From Aquimarina spongiae (GTDB taxonomy: Bacteria; Bacteroidota; Bacteroidia; Flavobacteriales; Flavobacteriaceae), in the NCBI RefSeq assembly GCF_900141785.1, contig NZ_FQYP01000002.1, positions 372,001-436,000 of the forward strand: a stretch of DNA of 64,000 nucleotides, read 5' to 3'. Of the stretch, positions 44,105 through 54,340 are shown piece by piece (the stretch's first letter is position 1; each line of letters opens with the position of its first letter). The notes below the pieces were generated by a model. It was not told the origin of the DNA, did not search any database, and saw only the letters and a list, made by a program, of their open reading frames with translations. Position numbers and translations under genes: made by a program.

Positions 44105-44944
44105 ATGAAAGCTATTTTTGATAATGTATCTTATGATTGCAGTAAAATCGTAACCAATTCTTATAGTACTTCATTCTCTTTAGCATCCAAAATGTTATCT
44201 GAATCCATACGACAAGATATTTACAACATCTATGGCTTTGTGAGATTTGCTGATGAGATTGTGGATACTTTTCATGAATATAACAAAGAGGTTCTTTTTA
44301 ATGACTTTGAGAAAGAGATGTATAAGGCTATTGAAAACAAAATAAGTCTTAACCCCATCCTTAATGCTTTTCAAAAAACAGTGCATCAATACAACATACA
44401 ACCGGAGCTTTATGAAGCATTTATGAAAAGCATGCGATTAGATCTTCATAAAACAGATTATCTCACCGATGCAGAATATAAAGAATACATCTATGGTTCT
44501 GCAGATGTGGTTGGGCTTATGTGCCTAAAAGTGTTTGTGAATGGTGATGACAAAAAATACAATGATCTTAAAGATAGTGCTATGCACTTGGGTTCTGCTT
44601 TTCAAAAAGTAAATTTCTTACGAGACTTAAAAGCCGATTTTGAAGAGTTAAACAGAACGTACTTCCCGAATACTGATTTAAGACAACTGGATGAAGCTTC
44701 AAAATTGAAAATCATTCAAGAGATTGAAGAAGACTTTGAAAAAGGATTAAAAGGCATTCTAAAGCTTCCTGTTGAAGCAAAATTTGGTGTTTATACTGCT
44801 TTTATTTATTACAGAAAATTATTGAATAAACTTAAGAAAACTCCGTCATTAGAAATTAAAAATACCCGTATACGCGTACCTAATTATCAAAAACTTGGTT
44901 TGTTGGCTAAATCGTATTTTGATTACCGATTAAATTTAATTTAA
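44105..44944 (+). CDS. crtB: Phytoene synthase
   Basis: A 279-residue head-to-head prenyl synthase that joins two geranylgeranyl diphosphates to phytoene. Both Asp-rich Mg sites are present: DEIVD (50-54) and DLKAD in FLRDLKADFEE near 175. The gene is in the normal order after crtI (37-nt gap) and before crtZ (27-nt gap). Confidence 0.95.
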   Translation: MKAIFDNVSYDCSKIVTNSYSTSFSLASKMLSESIRQDIYNIYGFVRFADEIVDTFHEYNKEVLFNDFEKEMYKAIENKISLNPILNAFQKTVHQYNIQPELYEAFMKSMRLDLHKTDYLTDAEYKEYIYGSADVVGLMCLKVFVNGDDKKYNDLKDSAMHLGSAFQKVNFLRDLKADFEELNRTYFPNTDLRQLDEASKLKIIQEIEEDFEKGLKGILKLPVEAKFGVYTAFIYYRKLLNKLKKTPSLEIKNTRIRVPNYQKLGLLAKSYFDYRLNLI

Positions 44945-44971
44945 ACGTATTTTTGTAAAAACATTCGAACT

Positions 44972-45421
44972 GTGAAATTATTTATTCAAATACTGGTTTT
45001 TTTTGGTACATTTTCGATTATGGAGTTTATGGCTTGGTTCACGCATAAATATGTGATGCATGGTTTTTTATGGGTTTTACATAAAGATCATCATCATAAA
45101 GATCATGATAGCTGGTGGGAGCGAAATGATCTTTTCTTTGTTTTTTATGCTGTAGTAAGCATGTCTAACATTTTGTTTCACGATTCGGAAACATATTGGC
45201 TAGGTATCCCTATTGGCTTAGGAATTTTGGCTTATGGTATTGCCTATTTTGTAGTGCATGACATTTTTATCCATCAACGTTTCAAGATGTTCAGAAATGC
45301 AAATCATTGGTATGCTAAAGGTGTAAGGCGAGCTCATAAAATCCATCACAAAAATAGATTCAAGGAAGAAGGAGAATGTTTTGGAATGTTAGTCGTTCCT
45401 TTTAAATACTTTAAAAAATAA
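44972..45421 (+). CDS. crtZ: Beta-carotene hydroxylase (fatty acid hydroxylase family)
   Basis: A 149-residue membrane di-iron hydroxylase that makes zeaxanthin from beta-carotene. The histidine clusters are all visible: HKYVMHG near 24-30, HKDHHHKDHD near 37-46, HDIFIHQRF near 94-102 and RAHKIHHKN near 118-126. The start codon is GTG at 44972. It is the last gene of the operon and ends 13 nt from a convergent gene. No lycopene cyclase (crtY) gene follows. Confidence 0.94.
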   Translation: MKLFIQILVFFGTFSIMEFMAWFTHKYVMHGFLWVLHKDHHHKDHDSWWERNDLFFVFYAVVSMSNILFHDSETYWLGIPIGLGILAYGIAYFVVHDIFIHQRFKMFRNANHWYAKGVRRAHKIHHKNRFKEEGECFGMLVVPFKYFKK

Positions 45422-45434
45422 TCAACCTCAACAA

Positions 45435-46004
45435 TTACTGCTCAGCTAATAACTGATCTATCGTCTCTCTTACTTTATCACTATTCCAGTTGGCAGCGTT
45501 ACTTTTATCGATAACAATATTGCCTTTTTTATCTACAAGATAAGTTTGTGGTATAGGATTATTTACGAACGGTTTTGGACGAGATGAAAGAGATCTGTAT
45601 ATCGGGAAATAGTACTTCTTGTTTTTCATAAACTTATTCAGTTCAGGATCATCATCTGTGGTAACAAATAAGAAAACCACCTCATCCTTATAATCATTGT
45701 ACAATTTCTGTAAAGAAGGCATCTCTGCGATACAAGGAGGACACCAGGTAGCCCAAAAGTTGATCAACACTACTTTCCCTTCGGCTGTATCAAAATTTAT
45801 CGACTCTGTATTGACTCCGTGCAATTTCCAGTTAAATGAAGCCACCTCTGCACGTTCTTCGACCTGTACGATACCAGGACTGAAAGAAAAAATTCTAGTT
45901 AAAAATATCTGCATCATCCCTCGAGTATTTGGGATAAAAAACAGAATCAAAAAAATAGCAAAAACTAAATTCGAAACATTTTTTTTATTCAATTTTCCTT
46001 TCAT
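45435..46004 (-). CDS. TlpA-like membrane-anchored thioredoxin protein
   Basis: A 189-residue protein with an N-terminal membrane anchor (about 11-27) and a periplasmic thioredoxin fold (about 60-185). The active site WATWCPPCIAEMPS holds Cys88 and Cys91, and the cis-Pro motif appears in NPIPQTYLVD. It probably reduces or matures disulfides in the periplasm, for example for cytochrome c assembly. It is convergent with crtZ. No cytochrome genes are close. Confidence 0.9.
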   Translation of the reverse strand: MKGKLNKKNVSNLVFAIFLILFFIPNTRGMMQIFLTRIFSFSPGIVQVEERAEVASFNWKLHGVNTESINFDTAEGKVVLINFWATWCPPCIAEMPSLQKLYNDYKDEVVFLFVTTDDDPELNKFMKNKKYYFPIYRSLSSRPKPFVNNPIPQTYLVDKKGNIVIDKSNAANWNSDKVRETIDQLLAEQ

Positions 46005-46049
46005 ATCAATTTTATAAAAACCTCGTTAGATCAACCTATTTTAATCAAT

Positions 46050-46074
46050 AAAGCGCAATCTTAGATTGCGCTTT
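46050..46074 (-). terminator. Hairpin, possible terminator of the four-repeat lipoprotein gene
   Basis: AAAGCGCAATC pairs with GATTGCGCTTT around a 3-nt loop, about 95 nt after the stop of the 46170-47585 gene. The T-tract after it on the minus strand is weak. Confidence 0.6.
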
Positions 46075-46169
46075 AAAACTAACAAAAAAACAACGAACTA
46101 TCTTGGCAAAAATTCTAAAATAGAATTTGAAATCTCTAAGGAGTTCGAAAGTATTATCTTTATGTGTGT

Positions 46170-47585
46170 TTATTCTCTATTTACTGTAATCGAATTGGAC
46201 AAATCGAAACACCCCTCAAGTTCGTTGGCATTCATTCCCATTTCAAGTCCTTTCAGTCCTGCTTCGTAACGTATATACCAAATCAAACAAACTCCAACAC
46301 CAGCTTCATCAAAATCCACACCTTCTACTGCTGCTAACGTTTCCGGCAATCCAAGAATCATACCTTGATCGTCTGTGATGATCCATGAACTATTTGTTCC
46401 TGAAGCTCCAGTGGCATCCAGCATAATACCTGATACCATATCAGGAGTTCCGTCTACAGTAAATGTAAAAGGCCCACCAGAAAGCGTTCCTGCTTCGGTC
46501 ATTCCGCATTCACGAACTACTTCGATAGAGTTTGACAAATCAAAATCACCTTGTAGATCTCCTGCATTCATACCCATTGCCAATCCCTGTAAACCGTCTT
46601 CATATCTCAAATACCAGATCAAACAAGTACCAGGTCCAGCATCATCAAAATTAACATTTTCTACATCTGCTAAGGTTGGTGGTAACCCGAGGATATTCAA
46701 TGCGTCATCTGTAATCACCCATGTGCTATTGGTACCAAAGGCATTAGTATCATCTAACTCTATACCAGATACCATATCCGGTGTCCCATCTACGGTTGTG
46801 GTAAAAGGTCCACCGGTAATTTTCCCAGCGTTTACCACTTGATTTCTTACTACTGTAATCGCATTAGACAAATCGAATTCTCCTGTTACATCATTAGCAT
46901 TCATTCCCATCTCTAAACCAGTAACCATACCATTATATCGAGCATACCAGATTAAACATGTACCTGCCCCGGCATCGTCAAAATTCACACCTTCTACTGC
47001 TGCTAACGTTTCCGGCAAACCAAGAATCATACCTTGATCATCTGTAACAATCCAAGTACTGTTTTCACCAAAGGCATTGGTATCATCAAGGGTAATTCCA
47101 GTTACCATATCTGGCTCTCCGTCTACATCAAACTCAAACGGTCCACCAGCGATACTACCCGCATTCGCAACCTGGTTGCGCAATACTGTTATAGAATTCG
47201 ATAAATCAAATTCACCTTCAACATCATTAGCATTCATCCCCATTTCTAAGCCAGTAACCGCACCATTATATCTAGCATACCAGATCAAACAGGTACCTGC
47301 ACCAGCATCATCAAAATTCACACCTTCTACGGCCTCGATAGTAGGGGGTAATCCCAGAATCATCCCTACGTCATCGGTAACAATCCAAGTACTATTTTCT
47401 CCTATTGCATTCGTGGCGTTTAAGGTAATCCCGGTCACCATATCCGCTTCACCATCTACATCAAACTCAAAAGGTCCCCCAGAAATCTCTCCAGCGTTTA
47501 CTACCGGAACATTATCATCGTCGTCGTCACAAGAGGCGGCAATAAGCCCGATTGCCAAAACCCCTAACATTAATTTTTTGAACAT
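46170..47585 (-). CDS. Lipoprotein with four ~110-residue repeats, unknown family
   Basis: A 471-residue lipoprotein (Cys19 followed by five Asp, a surface-export-type signal). The mature chain is four close copies of a ~110-residue unit. Each starts NAG(x)I(S/A/T)GGPF, and contains TPDMVSGI or ADMVTGI, a W(I/V)(V/I)TDD stretch, ILGLP, a CLIWY core with the unit's single conserved Cys, and ends E(G)xFDLSNSITV. The units have no Cys pairs and are unrelated to the Ig/PKD-like ones at 7-11.5 kb. No T9SS C-terminal signal is present, as expected for a lipoprotein. Function unknown. A Crp-family gene precedes it by 75 nt. Confidence 0.82.
   Translation of the reverse strand: MFKKLMLGVLAIGLIAASCDDDDDNVPVVNAGEISGGPFEFDVDGEADMVTGITLNATNAIGENSTWIVTDDVGMILGLPPTIEAVEGVNFDDAGAGTCLIWYARYNGAVTGLEMGMNANDVEGEFDLSNSITVLRNQVANAGSIAGGPFEFDVDGEPDMVTGITLDDTNAFGENSTWIVTDDQGMILGLPETLAAVEGVNFDDAGAGTCLIWYARYNGMVTGLEMGMNANDVTGEFDLSNAITVVRNQVVNAGKITGGPFTTTVDGTPDMVSGIELDDTNAFGTNSTWVITDDALNILGLPPTLADVENVNFDDAGPGTCLIWYLRYEDGLQGLAMGMNAGDLQGDFDLSNSIEVVRECGMTEAGTLSGGPFTFTVDGTPDMVSGIMLDATGASGTNSSWIITDDQGMILGLPETLAAVEGVDFDEAGVGVCLIWYIRYEAGLKGLEMGMNANELEGCFDLSNSITVNRE
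46173..47504 (-). repeat. Four tandem ~330-bp coding repeats
   Basis: Codons for residues 28 to the end of the preceding lipoprotein form four units of about 330 bp. Units 1 and 2 are nearly the same at protein level (GTCLIWYARYNG..VTGLEMGMNAND in both), which indicates recent duplication or gene conversion. Confidence 0.85.
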
Positions 47586-47660
47586 TGCTTTTGTTTTTTT
47601 ATGATTATTAGATCATAAAAATATTGACAATGAACATCTTAAAATGTTAGATGGCTAACA

Positions 47661-48329
47661 TTACGCCACACTTTTCAATCGAATTTCTTTACGACTAAAG
47701 TCTATGATATTCAATTCTTTCAACTCATTAAGAATGATATTAAGAGTAGGTCTTGAAGTGCCTATTAGATTAGCGATATCTTTCTGTGTATAAGGATGTT
47801 CGATCACCATATCACCAGTATCCGGGCAACAATGGCCATAGTCTTCTTTGAGTTCGTTTAAAAATTCTAATAATCTGGTTTTGGTATCCTTAAAAAGAAG
47901 CAGTTGGAGTCTTCTTTCCAGTTTCCGAAAACGCAATCCGATAAATTTGTAAATACGAAGGCTGAAAGACTGATTTTCTCTCATCAATCCATGCATTGTT
48001 TCTACTCCGATAGGGCAAATTGAAGTGGCATTATCAACAGATTGGGCAAATTCAGTTCTTTTGTTTACGCCAAGAATCGCTTTTTCACCAAAAATTTCTC
48101 CTCGTGTTAGAATAGCTTTAACAACTTCATTTCCATCTTCGGCATAATATCCAATTTTTACCTTTCCTTTCTCAATGAGGTAAATTTTGTTGGCAGAGTC
48201 TTGCTCAAAATAGATATAATCGTTCTTTCGATACGCGTCGAAATCGTGGTCTTTTTTATAATTTTTGAATTTATGAGGGCATAACACTTTGAATAGATTG
48301 GCATCCTCAAAAAACCATATGGCACCCAT
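47661..48329 (-). CDS. Crp/Fnr family transcriptional regulator
   Basis: A 222-residue regulator with an N-terminal cyclic-nucleotide-binding-type beta barrel (about 20-130, with YIYFEQDSANKIYLIEKGKVKIGYY and GEIFGEKAILG). A dimer helix and a C-terminal winged helix-turn-helix (about 160-215) follow; the recognition helix region is TQKDIANLIGTSRPTLNIILNEL. No Fnr-type Fe-S cysteine cluster is obvious. It is on the same strand as, and 75 nt upstream of, the four-repeat lipoprotein gene, and 133 nt after the terminator-bearing end of acnA. Confidence 0.92.
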   Translation of the reverse strand: MGAIWFFEDANLFKVLCPHKFKNYKKDHDFDAYRKNDYIYFEQDSANKIYLIEKGKVKIGYYAEDGNEVVKAILTRGEIFGEKAILGVNKRTEFAQSVDNATSICPIGVETMHGLMRENQSFSLRIYKFIGLRFRKLERRLQLLLFKDTKTRLLEFLNELKEDYGHCCPDTGDMVIEHPYTQKDIANLIGTSRPTLNIILNELKELNIIDFSRKEIRLKSVA

Positions 48330-48400
48330 GATGATTGTGTTTAAGAAGTTACTTCTGTAGTAGTGTCGTAATATAAACGATATCCTTACATTCTTTTTAT

Positions 48401-48435
48401 AAAAAAACTCTCAAGAAATAAATTCTTGAGAGTTT
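48401..48435 (-). terminator. Intrinsic terminator of acnA
   Basis: AAACTCTCAAGAA pairs with TTCTTGAGAGTTT around a 5-nt loop, with a T run on the minus strand, 28 nt after the stop. Confidence 0.9.
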
Positions 48436-48462
48436 GTGAAAATTAAGTTCTGTATACGTTCT

Positions 48463-50733
48463 CTACACGTTCTGTTTTTTGATCAGATTAAGAGCCGATC
48501 CTTCCTTGAACCATTCGATTTGAGAATCATTATACGTATGATTTAATTTGATGGTATCTGTTGATCCATCTGTATGTACAATTTCCATAGTAAGTTGCTT
48601 TCCGGGCGCAAATTGATCCAAATCTAGGAAGTTAAAGGTGTCATCCTCTTGAATCAGATCATAATCATTTTCGTCGGCAAAGGTTAATCCAAGCATTCCT
48701 TGTTTTTTAAGGTTAGTTTCATGGATTCTTGCAAAAGACTTTACGATTACTGCACGCACTCCAAGATGACGTGGCTCCATAGCAGCATGTTCTCGGGAAG
48801 ACCCTTCTCCATAGTTATGATCACCTACTACGATCGTCGGCACTCCGGCAGCTTTGTAAGCTCTTTGCACATTAGGCACCCCGTCGTATTCATTATTCAG
48901 TTGACTCTTGACAAAATTTGTCTTTTTATTATATGCATTTACTGCACCTATCAAACAGTTATTAGAAATGTTATCCAAATGCCCTCTGTAACGTAACCAA
49001 GGCCCTGCCATAGAAATATGATCGGTAGTACATTTTCCAAACGCTTTGATCAGCAACTTGGCTCCTGTTATGTTTTTACCATCCCATGGTTCAAAAGGAG
49101 TCAGCAGCTCTAAACGCTCTGAATTAGGATCTACGACTACTTCTACATTAGAACCATCTTCTACAGGTTCCATATACCCATTTTCTTTTACTTCAAAACC
49201 TTTTGGAGGTAACTCCCATCCTGTTGGCTCATCCAACATAACCTCCTGCCCTTCCTCATTGATCAACTTATCGGTCATCGGATTAAAATCCAAGCGCCCT
49301 GCTATAGCAATTGCGGCCACCAACTCTGGCGATGCAACGAAAGCATGTGTATTTGGATTCCCATCTGCACGTTTGGCAAAATTTCGGTTAAAGGAATGTA
49401 CAATACTATTTTTTGGCGCATTCTTCGGATCCTCATATCGCCCCCACTGCCCAATACACGGACCGCAGGCGTTGGTAAATATCTTAGCATCTAACTTTTC
49501 AAAAACACTTAAAATACCGTCCCTATCAGCAGTATAGCGCACCTGTTCAGATCCAGGGTTAATCCCAAATTCGGCTTTTGTTTTTAATCCTTTATCCAAA
49601 GCTTGTTGTGCTATCGAGGATGCTCTTGACAAGTCCTCGTATGAGGAGTTGGTACAAGAACCAATAAGCCCCCACTCTACTTGTATTGGCCAATCATTTG
49701 CTTTGGCTTTTTCTGTCATATCACTACCAGCTTCAGTTGATAAATCTGGGGTAAAAGGACCATTCAATAATGGCATTAACTCAGATAAATTAATTTCGAT
49801 AACCTGATCAAAATACTGTTCTGGATTAGCGTACACTTCAGCATCACCAGTAAGGTGTTCTTTTACTGCATTTGCAGCATCAGCAACATCTGCGCGATCC
49901 GTGGCACGTAGGTATCGCTCCATAGAGTCATCATAACCAAAAGTTGAAGTGGTAGCACCTATTTCTGCTCCCATATTACAGATAGTTCCTTTACCCGTGC
50001 AGGACATTGCTGTTGCTCCTGGACCAAAATACTCTACAATAGCCCCTGTTCCTCCTTTTACGGTAAGAATTTCGGCTACTTTCAGAATCACATCTTTTGG
50101 TGCAGTCCACCCAGAAAGTTTCCCAGTTAACTTCACACCAATTAATTTGGGAAATTTCAACTCCCACGGCATTCCTGCCATCACATCTACAGCGTCTGCT
50201 CCACCTACTCCTATAGCTACCATTCCTAATCCACCGGCGTTTACCGTATGAGAATCCGTACCGATCATCATTCCTCCTGGGAATGCATAATTTTCTAAAA
50301 CTACCTGATGAATAATTCCTGCTCCTGGTTTCCAGAAACCGATTCCATATTTATTTGAAACTGACTCCAGAAAATTAAATACTTCGCTACTGCTGTTTAA
50401 AGCAGATTGTAAATCCTTATCCGCTCCAAGTTTTGCTTGTATCAAATGATCACAATGTACAGTAGTAGGTACAGCTACTTTATTTTTTCCGGCCTGCATA
50501 AATTGCAAAAGCGCCATCTGTGCTGTTGCATCCTGACAAGCAATACGATCAGGGGCAAAATCTACATAATCTTTTCCTCTAACAAATGCGGTTTCAGCTT
50601 TACCATCCCAAAGATGAGCATATAAAATTTTCTCTGCTAGTGTTAAAGGTTTACCAGTAACTTCTCGCGCCGCATTAACACGATCAGCTACTTGACTGTA
50701 GACCTTTTTTATCATTTCGATATCGAATGCCAT
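48463..50733 (-). CDS. acnA: Aconitate hydratase, mitochondrial-like (AcnA type)
   Basis: A 756-residue 4Fe-4S enzyme that isomerises citrate to isocitrate. Cluster-ligand motifs are visible: [14 protein letters not shown] and [13 protein letters not shown], plus the early [14 protein letters not shown]. The C-terminal swivel domain includes [17 protein letters not shown]. The length matches mitochondrial-type aconitase, and it differs from the neighbouring acnB in domain order. It has its own terminator and lies 200 nt from acnB, so the two are probably separately transcribed. Confidence 0.94.
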   Translation of the reverse strand: MAFDIEMIKKVYSQVADRVNAAREVTGKPLTLAEKILYAHLWDGKAETAFVRGKDYVDFAPDRIACQDATAQMALLQFMQAGKNKVAVPTTVHCDHLIQAKLGADKDLQSALNSSSEVFNFLESVSNKYGIGFWKPGAGIIHQVVLENYAFPGGMMIGTDSHTVNAGGLGMVAIGVGGADAVDVMAGMPWELKFPKLIGVKLTGKLSGWTAPKDVILKVAEILTVKGGTGAIVEYFGPGATAMSCTGKGTICNMGAEIGATTSTFGYDDSMERYLRATDRADVADAANAVKEHLTGDAEVYANPEQYFDQVIEINLSELMPLLNGPFTPDLSTEAGSDMTEKAKANDWPIQVEWGLIGSCTNSSYEDLSRASSIAQQALDKGLKTKAEFGINPGSEQVRYTADRDGILSVFEKLDAKIFTNACGPCIGQWGRYEDPKNAPKNSIVHSFNRNFAKRADGNPNTHAFVASPELVAAIAIAGRLDFNPMTDKLINEEGQEVMLDEPTGWELPPKGFEVKENGYMEPVEDGSNVEVVVDPNSERLELLTPFEPWDGKNITGAKLLIKAFGKCTTDHISMAGPWLRYRGHLDNISNNCLIGAVNAYNKKTNFVKSQLNNEYDGVPNVQRAYKAAGVPTIVVGDHNYGEGSSREHAAMEPRHLGVRAVIVKSFARIHETNLKKQGMLGLTFADENDYDLIQEDDTFNFLDLDQFAPGKQLTMEIVHTDGSTDTIKLNHTYNDSQIEWFKEGSALNLIKKQNV

Positions 50734-50876
50734 ATGACTTTTGTATATTTCTGTTATTTAATTTTTTGTATTCCAAGATACGAAATATACAAGGACTACG
50801 AAAAGGGATTAAGAATATAGAATCATTTTAAAAAAAGAAGCTATTACGCTAACGATAAACCAAAATAAAAGCCATG

Positions 50877-50912
50877 AAAAAAGCCTTAGTATATCAAATA
50901 CTAAGGCTTTTT
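50877..50912 (-). terminator. Intrinsic terminator of acnB
   Basis: AAAAGCCTTAGTAT pairs with ATACTAAGGCTTTT around a 5-nt loop, with a T run on the minus strand, 23 nt after the acnB stop. Confidence 0.9.
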
Positions 50913-50934
50913 ATTGGTGATTATAAAATCGAAA

Positions 50935-53712
50935 TTATATAACTAATTGTTTTTGTGACGGTTTGAACTTAGTCAAAACAATACCGTCTACTGCCGCTTC
51001 ATACTCTTCCATTGTAGGCGTTCTTCCCAAAATGGTTGACAATACCACTACAGGTGTTGATGACAACAAAGACTCTCCTTTTTTCTCATTAGAGTCTTTT
51101 ACTACCCTTCCCTGGAATAAACGTGTAGAAGTAGCCATTACCGTATCTCCTGGCTCTGCCTTTTCCTGGTTCCCCATACAAAGGTTACACCCTGGTCGCT
51201 CCAGATATAACATGTTTTCGTATTTGGTTCTTGCCAAGCCTTTTGGTGCATTATCGTCGAATACAAATCCAGAGTATTTTTCCAACACTTCCCAATCTCC
51301 TTCTTCTTTTAACTCATCAACAATGTTATATGTTGGAGGAGCAACTACCAAAGGAGCATTAAATTCAACCTTTCCTTGTTGCCCTTCGATATTTTTCAAC
51401 ATCTGAGCTAATATTTTCATATCTCCTTTGTGCACCATACAAGACCCTACAAATCCCAAATCTACTTTTTTGGTACCTCCGTAAAAGGATAGTGGTCGAA
51501 TTGTATCGTGTGTGTATCGTTTAGAAACATCTTCATTATTCACATCTGGATCTGCGATCATCGGTTCTGCTATCTCGTCAAGATCGATAACTACCTCAGC
51601 ATAATACTTTGCATCCGCATCAGGTTTTAATGCAGGTTTAACTCCTGTTTTCACCTCCTGAATTCTAGCATTTGCTTTATCTACAAGACCCTGAAGCATT
51701 TGCTTTTCGTTATCCATACCTTTTTCGATCATGATTTGGATACGATCTCTAGCAATTTCTAATGATTCTATCAAAGTCTCATCTTCTGAAATACAGATAG
51801 ATGCTTTAGCTTTCATTTCTGCTGTCCAATCTGTAAAGGTAAAGGCCTGATCAGAAGTCAAAGTACCAATATGCACCTCGATGATTCTTCCCTGGAATAC
51901 ATTTTCTCCTCCAAACTGTTTCAGCATTTGTTGTTGTGTAGCGTGCACAACATCACGGAAATCCATGAAACTTCTCATTTCTCCTTTGAAAGTTACTTTT
52001 ACAGACTGTGGAATTGGCATGGTAGCCTCTCCTGTCGCCAAAGCCAAAGCAACGGTTCCTGAATCTGCTCCAAACGCAACTCCTTTGGACATACGCGTAT
52101 GAGAATCCCCACCAATAATGATTGCCCAATCGTCGATGGTAATATCGTTTAATACTTTGTGGATTACATCCGTCATAGAGTGGTACACTCCTTTTGGATC
52201 ACGAGCGGTAATCAACCCAAAGTCATTCATAAACTTCATCAACCTAGGAATATTCGCTTTTGACTTATCATCCCATACCGAAGCGGTATGACATCCTGAT
52301 TGATATCCTGCATCTACAATTGGAGAAACCACAGTAGCAGCCATCATTTCTAACTCTTGAGAAGTCATTAACCCTGTAGTATCCTGAGAACCTACGATGT
52401 TTACCTCTACACGAACATTAGAACCTGCATGTAATGTTTTTCCTGGAGTTGTACCTACCGCATTTTTATTGAAGATTTTTTCAACAGCGGTCAAACCTTG
52501 ACCTTCCACAGAAATTTCTTTTGATGTGGCGTATACCTGAGGCACTTCAACACCTAAAACTTTACAAGCAAAGGTTTGTAGCTTTTTACCAAAAACAACA
52601 GCATAAGACCCGCCTGCTTTGATAAATTCCAATTTTTGAGGAGTTAATGCTTCGGAAATATCTTTCAATTCCTGCCCCCCGTTATATAGTTTTTTCTTCT
52701 TAGTATTAATAGTAAATACCGTTCCTGTCTCTACAGAATATACTTGTTCTAAAACTGGTTCTCCATCCTTATCAACTACCGTTTTTCCATCAGCATCTTT
52801 TTTGGTGATCCAGTTTTTTAAGTCAACCCCAATACCACCAGTAACCCCAACAGTAGTCAGGAAAATCGGAGCAATACCGTTGGTTCCCGCAATTACTGGA
52901 GCAATGTTAATAAATGGAACATATGGACTCGATTTCACACCGGTCCACAATGCCACATTATTTACACCAGACATTCTTGAAGATCCTACTCCCATTGTTC
53001 CTTTCTCTGCCACCAACATTACACGTTTGTCTGGATGCTGCTCTTTAAGTGCAAGAAGTTCCTTTTGCATTTCTTTGTTATGCTCAAAGATAGACTGACC
53101 GTGTAATTCGCGGTCTGATCTAGAATGTGCATCTGCTCCTGGAGATAATAAATCTGTAGAAATATCTCCTACACCAGCAACATATGTAACCACTTCAATT
53201 TCTTCATCAACTTCTGGCAATTGTGTAAAGAACTCTGCCTGAGCATAACTTTCGATAATATCTTTAGCAATTCCGCTTCCTGCTTTGTAAGCATCTTCCA
53301 AACGTTCTGTATCCGCTTCATAAAGGAATACTTGTGTTTTTAAAACCTTAGCGGCTTCTTGAGCAATAGCATCATCATTTCCTAAAGCCAGATCTAACAA
53401 CACTTCAACCGAAGGCCCACCTTTCATATGAGACAACTGCTCAAAGGCAAAAGCAGGAGAGATCTCTTCAACAACAGCTTCACCAAGAATAATTTCTTTT
53501 AAAAATTTAGCTTTTACACCTGCAGCACTGGTTGTTCCAGGTAGTGTATTGTAAATAAAAAAGTGAAGTGAATCCTCACGATGTGCATTGTCTTTATCTT
53601 TGATTTGTGAAATAATTTCACTTAATAAGGCTGCTCCATCGATCGGCTTAGGGTGTAATCCTTGAGATTTCCTTTCTTCGATCTCCTTGAGGTAATCGTT
53701 ATACGTGTTCAT
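50935..53712 (-). CDS. acnB: Bifunctional aconitate hydratase 2 / 2-methylisocitrate dehydratase
   Basis: A 925-residue AcnB with the helical HEAT-like N-terminal domain (about 1-160), the swivel domain (about 165-375) and the 4Fe-4S core, where cluster motifs include VGSCMVHKGD and ERPGCNLCMGNQ near the C-terminus. It serves the TCA cycle and possibly the methylcitrate cycle. I start at the ATG at 53712 (MNTYNDYLKEIEERK), typical of the family; the open frame upstream to 53778 lacks homology. The gene has a 628-nt upstream region, unusual here. Confidence 0.94.
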   Translation of the reverse strand: MNTYNDYLKEIEERKSQGLHPKPIDGAALLSEIISQIKDKDNAHREDSLHFFIYNTLPGTTSAAGVKAKFLKEIILGEAVVEEISPAFAFEQLSHMKGGPSVEVLLDLALGNDDAIAQEAAKVLKTQVFLYEADTERLEDAYKAGSGIAKDIIESYAQAEFFTQLPEVDEEIEVVTYVAGVGDISTDLLSPGADAHSRSDRELHGQSIFEHNKEMQKELLALKEQHPDKRVMLVAEKGTMGVGSSRMSGVNNVALWTGVKSSPYVPFINIAPVIAGTNGIAPIFLTTVGVTGGIGVDLKNWITKKDADGKTVVDKDGEPVLEQVYSVETGTVFTINTKKKKLYNGGQELKDISEALTPQKLEFIKAGGSYAVVFGKKLQTFACKVLGVEVPQVYATSKEISVEGQGLTAVEKIFNKNAVGTTPGKTLHAGSNVRVEVNIVGSQDTTGLMTSQELEMMAATVVSPIVDAGYQSGCHTASVWDDKSKANIPRLMKFMNDFGLITARDPKGVYHSMTDVIHKVLNDITIDDWAIIIGGDSHTRMSKGVAFGADSGTVALALATGEATMPIPQSVKVTFKGEMRSFMDFRDVVHATQQQMLKQFGGENVFQGRIIEVHIGTLTSDQAFTFTDWTAEMKAKASICISEDETLIESLEIARDRIQIMIEKGMDNEKQMLQGLVDKANARIQEVKTGVKPALKPDADAKYYAEVVIDLDEIAEPMIADPDVNNEDVSKRYTHDTIRPLSFYGGTKKVDLGFVGSCMVHKGDMKILAQMLKNIEGQQGKVEFNAPLVVAPPTYNIVDELKEEGDWEVLEKYSGFVFDDNAPKGLARTKYENMLYLERPGCNLCMGNQEKAEPGDTVMATSTRLFQGRVVKDSNEKKGESLLSSTPVVVLSTILGRTPTMEEYEAAVDGIVLTKFKPSQKQLVI

Positions 53713-54340
53713 ATAGTAAATAATAGAATTCTTTCCTTTTTCAAAATGTGTAATTACACATAAACTTTTGTTCTGCACTTTATAAAAACTTCAATACGTC
53801 ATAGACGATTGTTGTTTCTTGAAAAGTTATAGGATCTGTAGCAAAATTTACATGGTCCTTACACCTTAACATGTTCATGCCCTATGAATTTTATCTCATC
53901 AAAAACAAGAACCTTAAACTTTTATCATGATTACTAGGGAGTATTCTATGTATTTGAAAGCTTTTTTTGTTTTCGCAATTCATAATACGCCTTTTTATCA
54001 TATCCATATTCTGTATCAAATACTGAATATTTTAGGCATTTAAAAGTCTTGCGAAAATACGAATTTTGGTAGATTTTATTAAATGAATAGCCTTATTCAG
54101 ATGTTTTTGCGTTTTTCAAAAAAATAGGGTATTGATTTCTTGAAATTCATAAATTCAGTTTGTTAAAACTATGAATTTTACAAAAAAATAGTGAAGAAAA
54201 TAACACCCTCTCTTTGCGATTTACGAAAACGTTATAGTAAAAATCAAAAAAATCCTCAAAAAAACACCCATTTTTATCAAAAAGAAGAAAAGTGAAGACC
54301 ATAGCTTCACTTTTCTACATTCTAAAATTTCAAGATCCTA
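53713..54340. other. Long AT-rich gene-free region upstream of acnB
   Basis: 628 nt with no plausible ORF or RNA gene. It holds many poly-A and poly-T stretches, the 3' hairpin of the next gene (54286-54316) and a weak minus-strand TATTTTCG near 54050. A long 5' leader or binding sites for acnB regulation may be here. Confidence 0.4.
54286..54316 (-). terminator. Intrinsic terminator of the Spy-like gene
   Basis: AGAAAAGTGAAG pairs with CTTCACTTTTCT around a 7-nt loop, followed on the minus strand by TCTTTTTG, 25 nt after the stop. Confidence 0.85.

Noticed and set aside
44972..45421. CrtZ as an unrelated fatty acid hydroxylase
   Set aside because: The histidine cluster pattern and crtI-crtB context fit beta-carotene hydroxylase better.
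47077..47604. A 175-codon plus-strand frame in the four-repeat lipoprotein gene
   Set aside because: It is Ser/Pro-rich with an internal repeat that mirrors the real repeats on the other strand.
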